A stretch of 64,000 bases of DNA from Bryum argenteum (lineage: Eukaryota; Streptophyta; Bryopsida; Bryales; Bryaceae): contig CM073322.1 in NCBI GenBank assembly GCA_037043015.1, positions 19,913,601 to 19,977,600 of the forward strand, written 5' to 3'. The translations under genes were made by a program, and so were the position numbers. The notes beneath the pieces were generated by a model. It did not search any database. It was not told the DNA's origin and was given only the letters and a program-made list of their open reading frames with translations. Positions 13,601 to 23,740 of the stretch are shown here, piece by piece. Position 1 is the first letter of the stretch, and each line of letters opens with the position of its first letter.

Positions 13601-14843
13601 AATTTAATGAGAGGTCCTAGCCTGACCTGGGCTCCTCGGGGCGATGGTGCACGGGCTCGGGCTCGAACTGTACATGGCGGGGAGGAGGTGCGTACGCTTC
13701 GGAAGGAGGGGGGTAGACTTCGGGTCTCCGTTCGAACTCTTCCCGAGGAGCAGGAGGGAGGTGACCCCGTTCGAACTCTTCCCGAGGGGCAGGTCTCCGT
13801 TCGAACTCTTCTCGAGGAGCAGGTCTCCGTTCGAACTCTTCTCTCATCGGAGGAGGAGGGCCTCGGCCGTAATCGTGAGCATGTCCATGAGAATGCGCGC
13901 GATCGAATTCGTCCCGAACAGGAGGTCCATGCTCATACTCGGGAGGGTAGCCGTGAGGACGAGAGGCGTGCTCGAAGTCTCCGTGCACAGGTCCTCTGGA
14001 ATGATCCGGTCCATAGTCGGAAGTACCATAAGGGGGCGCGCCTCCGTAATCCATGTAACCACTGTCCATTCTAGGGTAGAAGCCGTCGTCACGAGATGCT
14101 CCCCGCGGAGGACTGTATGGAAGCCGGTAATCTGGTCCTCTCAAAGAGTACTCGGGAGGACCCATATCGAATCCATGAGGATGGTTCGATGGCGGTGGCC
14201 TGCTGGTGAACGGGAAGTCTGGTGGTGGAGGGCCATCTATGTCGTCCCGTTCCTACAAGTTCCAAATCAATTAGGTCAACCGATGTACGAGCAGACTCTT
14301 AATTGGGTACCAATCACTTGCATCGACGATCCAGAAGGTTGAATTTCCTGCAACGACACAGAAGACCGCGATTGCATTGACACTCCAGAAGCTATCTAAG
14401 CAGGACATGAGCTTGAAGTCTCAGGTGCAAAGTAGGAGAGGCCGACTACATCGACAGTCCAGAAGCTGTCTTAAGTACTCAACAAGGTTGAATATTCAGC
14501 ATCGAAACAGATATGGCCGATTGCATCGACACTCTGGAAGCAGCCACAAGGTGGAATTTTCAGACCGCGATTGCATCGATTATCCAAAAGTGGGCCACAA
14601 GGTTGAATATTTCAGAGGAGCTCGAGCCTACTCTAAGAATACCGAGAATTGAAACCTCATTACGCTTGACACGAGGACACTGCGAAAAATATCTGGATTG
14701 ATTTCTGCTAGAAAGAATTAAGAGAATCAAATCCATCGCGATGGTGATTGTCACTCGTCCCCAGAGTTGCGAGCACTTACATAACCATCGTGACGGCCGT
14801 AAGTGCGAGGGCCGTAAGGGGGATAGTCGGGATAATGCTCCAT
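10677..14843 (-). CDS. Choline transporter-like (CTL/SLC44/PNS1 family) membrane protein, nine exons
   Basis: Spliced model on the minus strand: 14843-14781, 14252-13627, 13532-12838, 12755-12644, 12470-12206, 12019-11918, 11856-11740, 11657-11424 and 10832-10677. The phases agree throughout and give 789 residues. The start MEHYPDYPPYGP is followed by a GTAAGTG donor. Residues 1 to about 365 are proline-rich and predicted disordered, with EEFERRPAP-like repeats. The first membrane segment follows (YWAGFLFLVHFWAVVGL), with more helices after it. Family hallmarks are ISFGSVCLGSMFVAPVQTL, NEFLFSCVNCFLGVLDF and the C-terminal VVPESAIASYYVCFAEDEA. CTL proteins are multi-pass membrane proteins linked to choline or lipid homeostasis and vesicle traffic. 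Substrate transport in plants is not settled. Intron 6 (61 bp) has a weak donor and is the least certain junction. The frame after 11424 stays open, but it is intron: the family C-terminus is in the last exon. Confidence 0.9.
13720..13850 (-). repeat. 30-bp coding tandem repeat in CTL exon 2
   Basis: Four to five units of about 30 bp, each encoding a version of REEFERRPAP, lie in the disordered proline-rich N-terminus of the CTL protein. Units differ by a few bases. This kind of array expands and contracts easily. Confidence 0.85.
14310..14630. repeat. Degenerate tandem repeat in CTL intron 1
   Basis: The words GATTGCATCGACACTCCAGA and CAAGGTTGAATATTCAG alternate about four to five times at 60-80 bp spacing. 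The array occupies most of the 528-bp first intron. Confidence 0.7.
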
Positions 14844-15905
14844 AGCCGGGCGATGGAAGAAGACCTCTGATGGTTACTGGCAACCCTAGATCATTCATTA
14901 AGGGGAACTGTTGCGAATCCGACACCAATGCAATCCCACCGTCTCCATTCCGTCTCAAAATCTGAACCTTCCGCTTCGCAACAACAAACCACTGAAGAAG
15001 AACACACCCACACGATCGAATCCAACTCTGCACCACAACAACGACAGCAACACTAACAAAAGGCAAAGTGGGGTACGATCGCAAAGCAAGCCTCGATTGA
15101 TGCGAAGACGGCGATGACCAGGTCTGTACCAAAGGCGAGAGTGTTGAGAGCTAAACCACAGAAAAAAAGTTGCCGTTGCGGAGGAGAAGCTAAGTGAGGC
15201 TCCCGAGGAGCTGGGTGCTACGATACTGGAAAGCGCATTAACAAAATCCGTCGGCTATTGTTGCTATGTTTGTATGTTACCGGAGTGTGTGAAATCGTTT
15301 GTACGAGTATTCTACAAACAGAAGCGATCGATGATGATCGATGATGATGATGAAGGCCGGTTCTCCCTGTTTTCCTGTTCCTATCCACCACAGAGGTAGG
15401 GATCCATTCGTGTACGGTGTCTGAGAACCGTGGCCGGTGGCCATGGTGATTACTGTAGCTACTACTGCTGGCCGACTAGATTTTTACCTGCAATAATTTA
15501 AGCTTATTCAATGGTCAGGTGGCCACTCAACGGGTGCAATCCAACCTATCAAAGTGACATCTTTCGACTGAGCGGTAGCAGAAGGGACTCCAGAGAAGTA
15601 CAGTACATGAGCGCCGTGTATATTCAGTGAGGATACCCGACCTGAGTAGGTCCGGTTGACCTAAGGCAGGAGGCTAATTTCAGATTGAGAATCATATTTG
15701 GAAAATGTGTAGAGTATGTAGAAGCTGTGCATCAATTGGATTTACGTAGAATTAGTTGTAAATATTGGAAGTGGGAGTAGTTGGTGCGACTAAAACTGCT
15801 TGCTTTAGGATATACACCATGGCTATAATGTACCTCCTACTTGGATGCCCCTGATGAGGGATCTACAGGAGTTGTGTCTTCTTCACCTACTTTTGATTTT
15901 CACGT
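14844..15905. promoter_or_regulatory. Upstream region of the CTL gene
   Basis: This is the 5' flank of the minus-strand CTL gene and probably holds its 5' UTR and promoter. A short GATGATCGATGATGATGATG run lies near 15330-15355. No clear TATA box or other element can be defended, and no separate gene is seen. Confidence 0.35.
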
Positions 15906-16154
15906 TTAACCCCTAAAGGTCCAGGAAAGCGAAAAATGCTTTTTGGAGTCCAAAATTCAGCCAACTTTGACCATTATAATCTCGCAAATAAAGAAGAATC
16001 GACGGTTCAATTTTGGCAAGTGAGTGGAAGGTTAAGTTAACTTCAAGATCCTACGGTTGGATCTTCCAAATAATTCTTAGATTGAGGGTTTTTAGGCCTG
16101 AAGTAAAGGAATGTCCATTTTTACAATTTTGCATCAAGAACCTTTAGGGGTTAA
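15906..16154. mobile_element. TTAA-flanked MITE, piggyBac-like ends
   Basis: The stretch begins TTAA-CCCCTAAAGGTCC and ends CCTTTAGGGG-TTAA, so the termini are inverted and the TTAA is duplicated. The inner 241 bp carry no coding capacity. Interior words (ATCCTACGGTTGGATCTTCC, CCATTATAATCTCGC) recur in diverged copies elsewhere in the window. TTAA duplication with CCC ends is the piggyBac pattern; no transposase of that family is present. Confidence 0.75.
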
Positions 16155-16364
16155 TCGTCAAGTTGACTCTAGTTTGTGGTCAAAATCTTAGATCAATCCA
16201 AGACATGATATTCGTTTAGTTCCATTAAACTCTTTCTTATTTGCAGAGTTTGGAGCCAAGCCTTCTTGTTGACTTTCTTTTTCTTTCTTCTTTTTTGCAT
16301 ATGAGATGGAGGTAAATAAATTTCCCGAGGGAATTTTTTCATTGCAATATGAGTGTTGATAGGG

Positions 16365-16625
16365 CACTAAAACCAGTCGAGTATACTTCTTAATTATGAA
16401 GTCACAGGAGGTACTTGTCCTTGTGTCCCATTATTGATGATATGACCTGAAAGCACTAAAACCAGTCGGGTATATTTCTTATCAAGTCAGAAGAGGTACT
16501 TGCCCTCGTGTCCCACCATTGATGATATGACCTGAAAGCACTAAAACCAGCCGAGTATACTTCTTATCAAGTAAGAGGAGATACTCGTCCTGGTGTCCCA
16601 CCATTGATGATATGACCTCAAAGCG
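16365..16625. repeat. Tandem triplication, about 86-bp units
   Basis: Three successive units share GCACTAAAACCAG, GAGTATACTTCTTATCAAG and CATTGATGATATGACCT. Units are roughly 90% alike by eye. No coding sense is apparent. Confidence 0.9.
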
Positions 16626-16693
16626 TACATTTAAGAATAGCTCGGCCTGACACTCTGTTTACACCACCGTAGCGTTGGAGTTATTATTCTTCT

Positions 16694-16855
16694 TCTAGTA
16701 GCAAGTTTGGTTGCATCTTACAAAGAACCGTGGCCAATGGATGGGAAGTCCCGACGGCAAATAGAAAATTTATTCTTTGTCTAATAGCAAGTTTGGTTGC
16801 ATCTTACAAAGAACCGTGGCCAATGAATAGGACGTGTCGGCGGCAAATAGAAAAC
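16694..16855. repeat. Tandem duplication, about 85-bp units
   Basis: Two copies in a row share AGCAAGTTTGGTTGCATCTT, ACAAAGAACCGTGGCCAATG and GGCAAATAGAAAA. This array is distinct from the triplication just upstream. Confidence 0.9.
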
Positions 16856-17383
16856 GAGCCGAATAGTTTTTGCTAAATGGCTAGTTACATTTTCAAGATT
16901 CAATCTTTTTGCTAGACAATATTCTTGAAAAAATCCCTAGTATCACAAGGGTACCACCCATGTATAACACAAGGATCAATTTGAATTACCAAATGAGGAT
17001 TTACCTCAGAAAACTACCCGGACACTGATTCGTGGCCCAACAGAATCACGAGAGGGACAAAGTAGATTCAGGACTTCTTCATCCAGAACATGACGATACC
17101 GGGGCACATACTGCTCGTCCGCTGGAGATGGCGGGCTCAGCAGTGACTGATTTGGGAGGCAGCGTATATTTGCTTGATTGCATAAGTAGAGGTTAACTGC
17201 TACCCGCCAACATAACGGTAATGTCTTAATACCATCGCAGGCTAAATGGGGCCATTTGGCGGCTAGGCTCACGCTAATTAAATTCCTTTCATCCCATCCG
17301 ATCTCCCAAATTTACAGTTGCGCTCAGGACAGGACAGAGACGGACTTACCAAAACCACGCCGTCAGTCGCCAGCTCCACCTTG
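16856..17383. other. No recognised gene; one short minus-strand open frame
   Basis: A minus-strand open frame of 88 codons (17272-17006) has no domain that I recognise and no convincing splice partners. Local base composition is more balanced than in the flanking AT-rich DNA, so an exon cannot be ruled out. Confidence 0.3.
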
Positions 17384-17990
17384 TCAGATTGACCTTTCCA
17401 TTCTTGGTCCTTTCAGAGCTGGTAAATTCTTCAGAGCATGCATTTTCACTGGTGGTTCATGTGCTTCTTGTTTCTTTGTAGTTTGTACAGGACCTGATGT
17501 AGCTAACTTATTTGGAATCTTGCAAGTTTCACATTTTCCTCTACAAAATTGTTCGATTGAGATTTGAATACCATTTATGATAGGTTTTGAGAATGTGTTT
17601 TTTGGTACAATGAGTCGAACCATCTACGGATCAACAACTTGATAGTGTTGATAAGTAACAACTGTGACATGTGGAGCATCCTAACATCACCCTAATCAAA
17701 CAATAACAGTTGGTTGTTACGTAACAGCATATGCCATTGCTGTGTATCTAAAGGGATACATGACAGATACACTTTCTATGGAAAGATGTCATACTGGTAC
17801 CTATGAAAGAAGTATTTGCATAGCATGTATCAATTATGAAGCCATTTACAGTGGCAGAGGTAGAAAGTGAGCATGGACGAAAAGTGCTATGCAATATTGC
17901 AATGTAGTTAGTTGGTCCCTCATCGATTTTTGTGCTGCTGCTGCTGCTGCGGCACACACTTTGGCTATCTTTTTCTGAGCTCATGAGGGC
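17384..17990 (-). mobile_element. Possible Copia-type pol remnant
   Basis: On the minus strand a protease-like segment (VNGFIIDTCYANTSF) precedes a segment with the CETCKIPNK pattern. This loosely fits the protease and pre-integrase order of Ty1/Copia elements. The match is weak and no LTRs were found, so this is a tentative, heavily decayed fossil. A short CTG microsatellite lies near 17935-17952. Confidence 0.25.
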
Positions 17991-18112
17991 ACCCTTCTCG
18001 AGAAATTCTGTGCTATCTCACAATTCTCACAAGAAATCGTGTGATGCCACACTTTGATTTTGAAAAATCTGGAGAGGAACTGGAAAGTCAGTAATCTTTT
18101 ACCTTCTTTGAA

Positions 18113-18705
18113 CTATATAGTATATTGGTTTGAAATGGAGCAGGTCTCATGATGGAGCCCTATTAACCCTTAAACGTCATATGCTTTCCTGATACCGCAC
18201 CCAAAATCTCTTTTAAACTCCATTTTTAGCATTATTCTATTTTTAATTTGCTTGAGCTCTATTTTAAGAAAGTATAGATCTCTTTAAGGTGTTCAGTTTG
18301 GAATTCTAAAAATTTCATTTTGGTATAATGGAGTGTAAGTTATGAGCAAGATTCTCTCAAAAAAAAACCCAACCCCTCGGGTTGGGTCTGACGTTTAAGG
18401 GTTAATCTTCTCTTAGAGGTGCATAATAGATTCCCAATGCTATAGTATCATGTGATCACTGCAAACATTATAGGGTGTCACTTTAAGGCATCATTCTCGG
18501 AACACCTAAATTTTCAGCTTTGAAGAATTAGACTCATTGTAGAAGAGTCCAAAAATGACGACTTGTTCTATCTTTCTACTAATTTTCCTCATGTACGAAA
18601 ATTGCTTGCCAATGTTACATCTTTTAGATTTTTGGTGTTGAAAATTGAGCCATAATTTGAACACCTTACTATAATGGATTGAAAGCCAAATTGTCCATTT
18701 TGTGA
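18113..18705. mobile_element. TA-type non-autonomous element carrying a nested MITE
   Basis: The right end reads AACACCTTACTATA and the left end TATAGTATATTGG. Related sequence appears near 29596-29945 (reverse), 30690-30965 (same sense) and 47890-48215 (reverse). Shared words include TCATTGTAGAAGAGTCCAAAA and TTCTACTAATTTTCC. In this copy the element is interrupted at a TTAA by the MITE at 18163-18405. The ends resemble those of the TA-type elements at 20.6, 20.9 and 35.3 kb. Confidence 0.65.
18163..18405. mobile_element. TTAA-flanked MITE, copy 1 of a near-identical pair
   Basis: The element starts TTAA-CCCTTAAACGTCA and ends TGACGTTTAAGGG-TTAA, with a 235-bp non-coding interior. The reverse-oriented copy at 35021-35262 matches along its whole length, with only scattered differences. 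Next to one end is a short palindrome, CCCAACCCCTCGGGTTGGG. The TTAA duplication and CCC ends point to piggyBac-type mobilisation. Confidence 0.9.
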
Positions 18706-18719
18706 TGCTCACAATCTAG

Positions 18720-19663
18720 GTTGAGCCAAATGTTTACTTAGTCTCAAAAAATTCAAGAAAATTGTAAAGGCTTTATGGGGTTTCTATATGAAAAAATGTG
18801 GCCACTTTTTACCATTATAATCTCACCAATGAAGAAGTTTCAATTGTTTGAATTTGACATGTGATACAGGGCAAGTTAATTTTGAGATTCTACATTTGGA
18901 TTTTCTTGGCAATCATGTGGTTGAGGTTTTTTTAGGGTTGAAGTAGGAGAAGGTCATTTTTGGTTATTTGTGCAATTTTGCATCGAGAATCTTCAAGGTT
19001 AAGGCATTTTGTGAACGATCCACTCGTGAGCGTTTTTATGTATGAAAGTGACGTTCATACAGTCCATGAGTAGCATTCACTAAGGGGTTCAAAAACTCTA
19101 GTATGCTAATAGATACGAGATATCTCTAGGGTGGGGTAGATGAATCTAGTGTAGTGCTAGGTCATTGTTATTCTTGGGAGTTTTTATTTTATTTTTATAA
19201 GAGCCCCCAACCCAACCTCCACCTTCAAACCCCCAACCCAACCTCCACCCCCAAGGCTACGGGATCGGTGTAACATCTGGATCACTATAAATCAGTGCTA
19301 CGAGGGTTACTTAGATGCAACCTTGGGAGGGGGATGGGTAGAGAGCCCCTAAATTTTTGAAGTATAGGCTTAAAATGCCGAGAAGTAGGCCGGTAGAGTA
19401 ATTTGGAGCCGCAAGCCTCATTTTTGAATTCAAAATTATCAAAATGGTGGTCAGGTCTAGATCGAAAATGCTAGGGATTCTGAAGAAAAAATCCCATTGA
19501 CTGATGGGGCTCCGAGATATGCCGGTAGCACTAGTTTACGAGAGCCCGTGACATTTGCCTCCTATACCTAAGTGTAAGGGTAGGGTAGACATCTCAATTG
19601 GCTCTTTACCTTTTCATGTGGTGCTTTCGTTTGACAAGCAACTGTATGAAGATTATGGGTGGA
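18720..19663. other. No gene; diverged repeat and a small duplication
   Basis: About 18760-19000 resembles the dispersed family seen near 8.7, 15.9 and 23.5 kb (ACCATTATAATCTCACCAATG). A 28-bp CCCAACCCAACCTCCACC-containing duplication lies at about 19203-19257. Nothing else is supported. Confidence 0.5.
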
Positions 19664-19941
19664 CTACCTAAAAGCGCCAGGGCACCTAAAAGCGCACTGT
19701 ACCTCATTTGTAGATTGTGAAGATACAGATGTACCTCATTTGTATATAACACAATTGGGTCAAATCTTACTTAGCACTTTGGATTTTTGTATAAAATTCA
19801 CAAATGCGAATTACATGTTGCAAATTTTTGCAATCCTCATGAAAACCTATTTCGAATGTGGTCATAATTTTATTTTGAATTAACTAGTGCTAAAAATAGG
19901 TCAGATCTCTTAAGTTGGTGCTTTTAGGACACTCTACCTTA
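19664..19941. mobile_element. TA-type MITE, diverged copy 1
   Basis: This resembles the element at 35260-35547 in reverse orientation. Shared words include AGATCTGACCTATTTTTAGC and CATTTGTAGATTGTGAAGAT (read on either strand). The right terminus, CTTTTAGGACACTCTACCT followed by TA, is intact. The left terminus is degraded and partly duplicated. Confidence 0.8.
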
Positions 19942-20602
19942 GTACACTTTATTATCCTCTTTGACATGTAGATGCTCAGAAGACTTTCACATAGCTAGAG
20001 CTGTAAAAACAACACACTTTTATGGTGAATAGTCATGCATGAATAGAAACTCGGCTTTTGATAAAGTCAAACTACCTACCAATGCATATCATGATGTAGC
20101 ACAAGTACATCATGCTATTTGCACTTAGGGTTTGGGGGGCCATGAATGTTTTCTTCTTTCATGAATCTAAATAGGGGCTTAAATGAAGACAAAAAAAAGG
20201 CACCCATTTTTTCATAAGGTTGTTTGTTAAAGTTTGTGTAAGCCTCTATATTTTTGAAGTTCCTGAATTTTCCTGGTACATTATTGAACTCATGGTTATT
20301 GGGGACAAGGAATATGCCATGTTTATGGATACTTTTAAATATATATATGTATGATTTGTATTTAAAACATGTTTCCAGAATTCTAATTATGGATATGTAT
20401 ATGAATTATATAAAAAAAATCTGTAAGTACATATAACTTTAGGGAAAATATATAGAGGAAGTTTGAAAATATAGGAATATTCTTGTCCACTTGTAACCTT
20501 GAATGACTTGAGAAAAAATGAAAGAAAAAAACCCACAAAATCTCAAAATTGAAGAAAGCAAAACACATGTCCTTACAAGGCCTACAAACAAGAGCTTAGT
20601 CT

Positions 20603-20766
20603 TAAGGTTGGTTTATACTACGGTAGAGACGTCCATCAATCAAAAATATTAAGGAGAATTTATCAAATGTGATTGGTTAAAATTGAGGCTCATGAAATGG
20701 AATCAGTTAAAATGAAATTCTTGACGAACCAGTGGCCGTCTCCACCGTAGTGTAAACCGACCCTTA
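20603..20766. mobile_element. 160-bp TA-flanked MITE
   Basis: The termini are imperfect inverted repeats of about 30 bp: TA-AGGTTGGTTTATACTACGG on the left, and the complement of CCGTAGTGTAAACCGACCCT-TA on the right. It has no coding capacity. The TA flanks suggest Tc1/mariner-type mobilisation. Confidence 0.8.
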
Positions 20767-20918
20767 CAATGAGTGGGCTCTTGAGCATGCTATTCAATGA
20801 AAATCAGCACTCCTCAAACCTCAAACTCATTATTGGAGCCATGTTGAAGCGGATATGGAAGGGGATTTTCAAAGGTTGACCTCATTTTGTGTAACAATCC
20901 ATAAATACGTTATTGTCT

Positions 20919-21148
20919 TAAGGTAGGAGTGGCTAAAACCGTCCAGCCCCAAAAACCACACAGTAGGGTTCAAATATTCATAGGAAATTATAGGATTACT
21001 AAAAAAATGTTGTTTTTTTGGGGATGGATTTGCACTAGCTTTGCAGACTCTCAAAAAATAATTAAAATTTTACACCACTATTCCAAGTATGCAAAGCTGA
21101 AATTCAGACGGTTTTTGGGGCTGGACGGTTTTAGCCACTCCTACCTTA
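20919..21148. mobile_element. 226-bp TA-flanked MITE with 37-bp perfect inverted ends
   Basis: The left end begins TA-AGGTAGGAGTGGCTAAAACC and the right end is its exact reverse complement for 37 bp, followed by TA. The interior is non-coding. The absence of any mismatch in the long terminal repeats suggests a recent insertion, or selection or gene conversion between arms. Confidence 0.9.
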
Positions 21149-21480
21149 TCATGTATGCAGGCATAGTCAATTCAAGTAAAGTTGAGGGATTGATTTTCTT
21201 CCAAAGCGGTGGAGATAACACTGAAGTTGAAGTTAGTTGGCCCACAAGAAGAATTAAGTCTCCGCAAATGGGCTTTAAGAGAAGTATGTATGGCCCATTT
21301 GGACTTGGTCTCATGCGCACACAAAGTGTGTGTCCCAATGTTCCTAGGACAAGAGGAGGAAGCACTAGCATTAACGTCGTTTGATAAAGGTGAATACGAT
21401 TCAAGTTGTGGAATTTGGGGATAGAAGGGGAAGGAATACCAAGTTCACTATTTTTTCTCTTGGTCTCATGATGCAAGAAA

Positions 21481-21713
21481 TTAACCCTTAAAGGTCTGAG
21501 CGTGCCGTGGCGACCAGTAGAATACGGTGTATTTTGGTTGTATTTGGAGTGAATGCACACCTTTAATGGGTTTGAGTTCAAAGGAGAAGTTGACATTTGA
21601 ATGAATGCGGTTCTAGTGAGCTATTACGATTTCAGTTTAGAGTTTCTTGTTGGTAGCATATCCTAATTATACGACTGCGTACATACTATCCCCAAGGGAC
21701 TTTTAAGGGTTAA
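21481..21713. mobile_element. TTAA-flanked MITE
   Basis: The left end is TTAA-CCCTTAAAGGTC and the right end is GGACTTTTAAGGG-TTAA. The 225-bp interior is unrelated to the other TTAA elements, so only the ends are shared. It is non-coding. Confidence 0.8.
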
Positions 21714-23476
21714 AGAAAGATGATACGAATTTTAGAAGTTGAATGTCCTTCCGGGGCATATAAATTAGAAATTATGAAAAAAATGTGTGAATCACAACGT
21801 TGGCCATTGGCTTTACAGAGGAAGATCTGAAAGCCACATGATCACAAGTCAGTGATTATTTGTGTGGGGCTCATTTATACAAAAAAAAAAATTCAAAAGA
21901 AATCTAAAGAGAAGTGACAAATATAGTAGTCTATTTTGATGTTTTTAGAAGGAAGATTAAATAGGCTCTCTTGTGTTATTAGGGAGAAGTCTTTACGGAC
22001 ATCACTTTTTGTGCAATTTTCTATTAGTGTATGCAGAACGTGGGAAGCATTCCCTCCACAGACTGGTGTTGGTGTCCAGATGCAAGCTGGAAGTAACCAC
22101 CTCTGAATCCGCCGCGGCCTGAAGTAGCGTCAAATTACAGGCCTTTTTGCGTGGCGGGATGTAAGGTGATTACGTAAAGCCTCCAACATCAGATTTTGGA
22201 TGGGGGGAGACCGTTCGGCTGTGTAGCCACCGTTTGTGGCATGATAGATTCTAATTGATGAGTATGTGCATTGAGCTCTAAGTGTAGTGTAAAGCCTTTT
22301 CCAGGAGGTTAAAGAAACCTGAGGAAGATAGATAGGGGAGTTCTTTGTTGGGAGAGTCTAATTTGGTTAAAGGTTGAACAACTATGGTTATGAATGGAAG
22401 TAATTCAAAAAAATAATTTCGAATTGAGTATGCATAATCCTTCTTTACATAATAACAATTTCTTTCAATTCAAATGAATAATTCCAAGAGAAGAATGATC
22501 GTTTTCCAATTCAACAATAAAAAAATCAACAATTTTTATAGTCTTCTATTCTCTAAAGAACCAAAGCATACATAATTATATTCTTCTCATCCCAGCATTG
22601 ATTTGAGTGTGTTCCTAGATACACATTTCTCTCTTATGTGTTCAAAAGAAAAAATGATCTTCTCTCTGTACTTGTATTCTCAATTTTGCTATTCACGTCT
22701 TTTCACTTAACTTATGCCTTTTCATTTTTTCCAATTTCACATAGTTTCCATTTCAATCTTATTTAACTAACATTCACACCTAAAATGAAAAATGAAGAGT
22801 GAAATAGACTTTTGCTCACATGAAAAGTCAAAAAATATATTCAAAATGAAAAGAAGTGTATGACAAGTAGGAACTTGAAGTTTGAAGCATTATATATATA
22901 TATATATATAAGAACTCCAACCCTCACAATCGAAGATTGGCGTGAATAGAGCGTCTGTTTGTAATGTCTTTACCTCAATGGCCACAGGACAAAGAGATAA
23001 AAGAGCAAAACTACTCACCCCTTTTGAAGCATAACTTAATCATTCTACTCTGAATGACCTCCCTTGTTTGTGCAGAGCACATTGCCCTGACACTGGATGT
23101 GAAAGAATTGCTCCTCAATTGCAGCATCCTTCTGTGCACCTTGCTTTTTGCGGTATCGTTGTTGTCTGAACGACACGCTCATAGAAGTTGAATCACGATC
23201 TTTCTAGTTGCGACACAAAGCCACTCCCAAATGGAACATGCCCGTACTTAAGTCATATTTACAATGATGGTACCGTGAGAGGAATTGTACATTTTACCTT
23301 GGTAGGAAAAAACATGAACTTTGTGAATGATGATAGAGGTTTGACAATGATTCAAGACATGTGTATTTTATAGGTAACAAGGTTATGAGTCCATCTTCAT
23401 AGTATCTTGTACCAACAAAGTTTAACATTTTACATGTCTCTAATGGATTACAAAATCTAGATTAGATATTCAGTCT
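21714..23476. other. No recognised gene; microsatellite and a dispersed repeat
   Basis: About 22030-22290 is a more GC-balanced patch (TCCGCCGCGGCCTG) without a usable open frame. It could be an old gene fragment, but nothing identifies it. An (AT)n microsatellite lies near 22891-22911. The inverted partner of the 10140-10290 repeat lies at about 22905-23050. Confidence 0.5.
22905..23050 (-). repeat. Dispersed repeat, inverted partner of 10140-10290
   Basis: Reads AATGTCTTTACCTCAATGGC and CAGGACAAAGAGATAAAAG, the reverse complement of the copy near 10.2 kb with scattered differences. Confidence 0.6.
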
Positions 23477-23740
23477 TTAACCCCTAACTCTCCTTGTTGC
23501 AAAACGTTCTAAGTCACAAAATTTGACCTTCCTTTAGATTAAGCTCAAAAAATCTCAATCTTAGCATTATTTAAGAGATCCAACCGTAAGATCTCAAAGT
23601 TCACTTGACATTTTTCTCATATACCAAATTTGAACCGTTCACTCTTTGTCATTTGTGAGATTATAATGGTCAAAGTTGGTTGAGTTTTTCTCCGGAACCT
23701 CCTAAACCCGTTTTGGGTTTTAAGAAGAGTTAGGGTTTAA
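23477..23740. mobile_element. TTAA-flanked MITE
   Basis: The left end is TTAA-CCCCTAACTCTCCTT and the right end is AAGAGTTAGGGT-TTAA. The 256-bp interior shares the CCGTAAGATCT and TGTGAGATTATAATGGTCAA words with the element at 15906-16154, so they belong to one family at some distance. It is non-coding. Confidence 0.75.

Noticed and set aside
13346-14342. Long plus-strand frames opposite the CTL exons
   Set aside because: They are arginine-rich shadows of the GC-rich, proline-coding minus strand.
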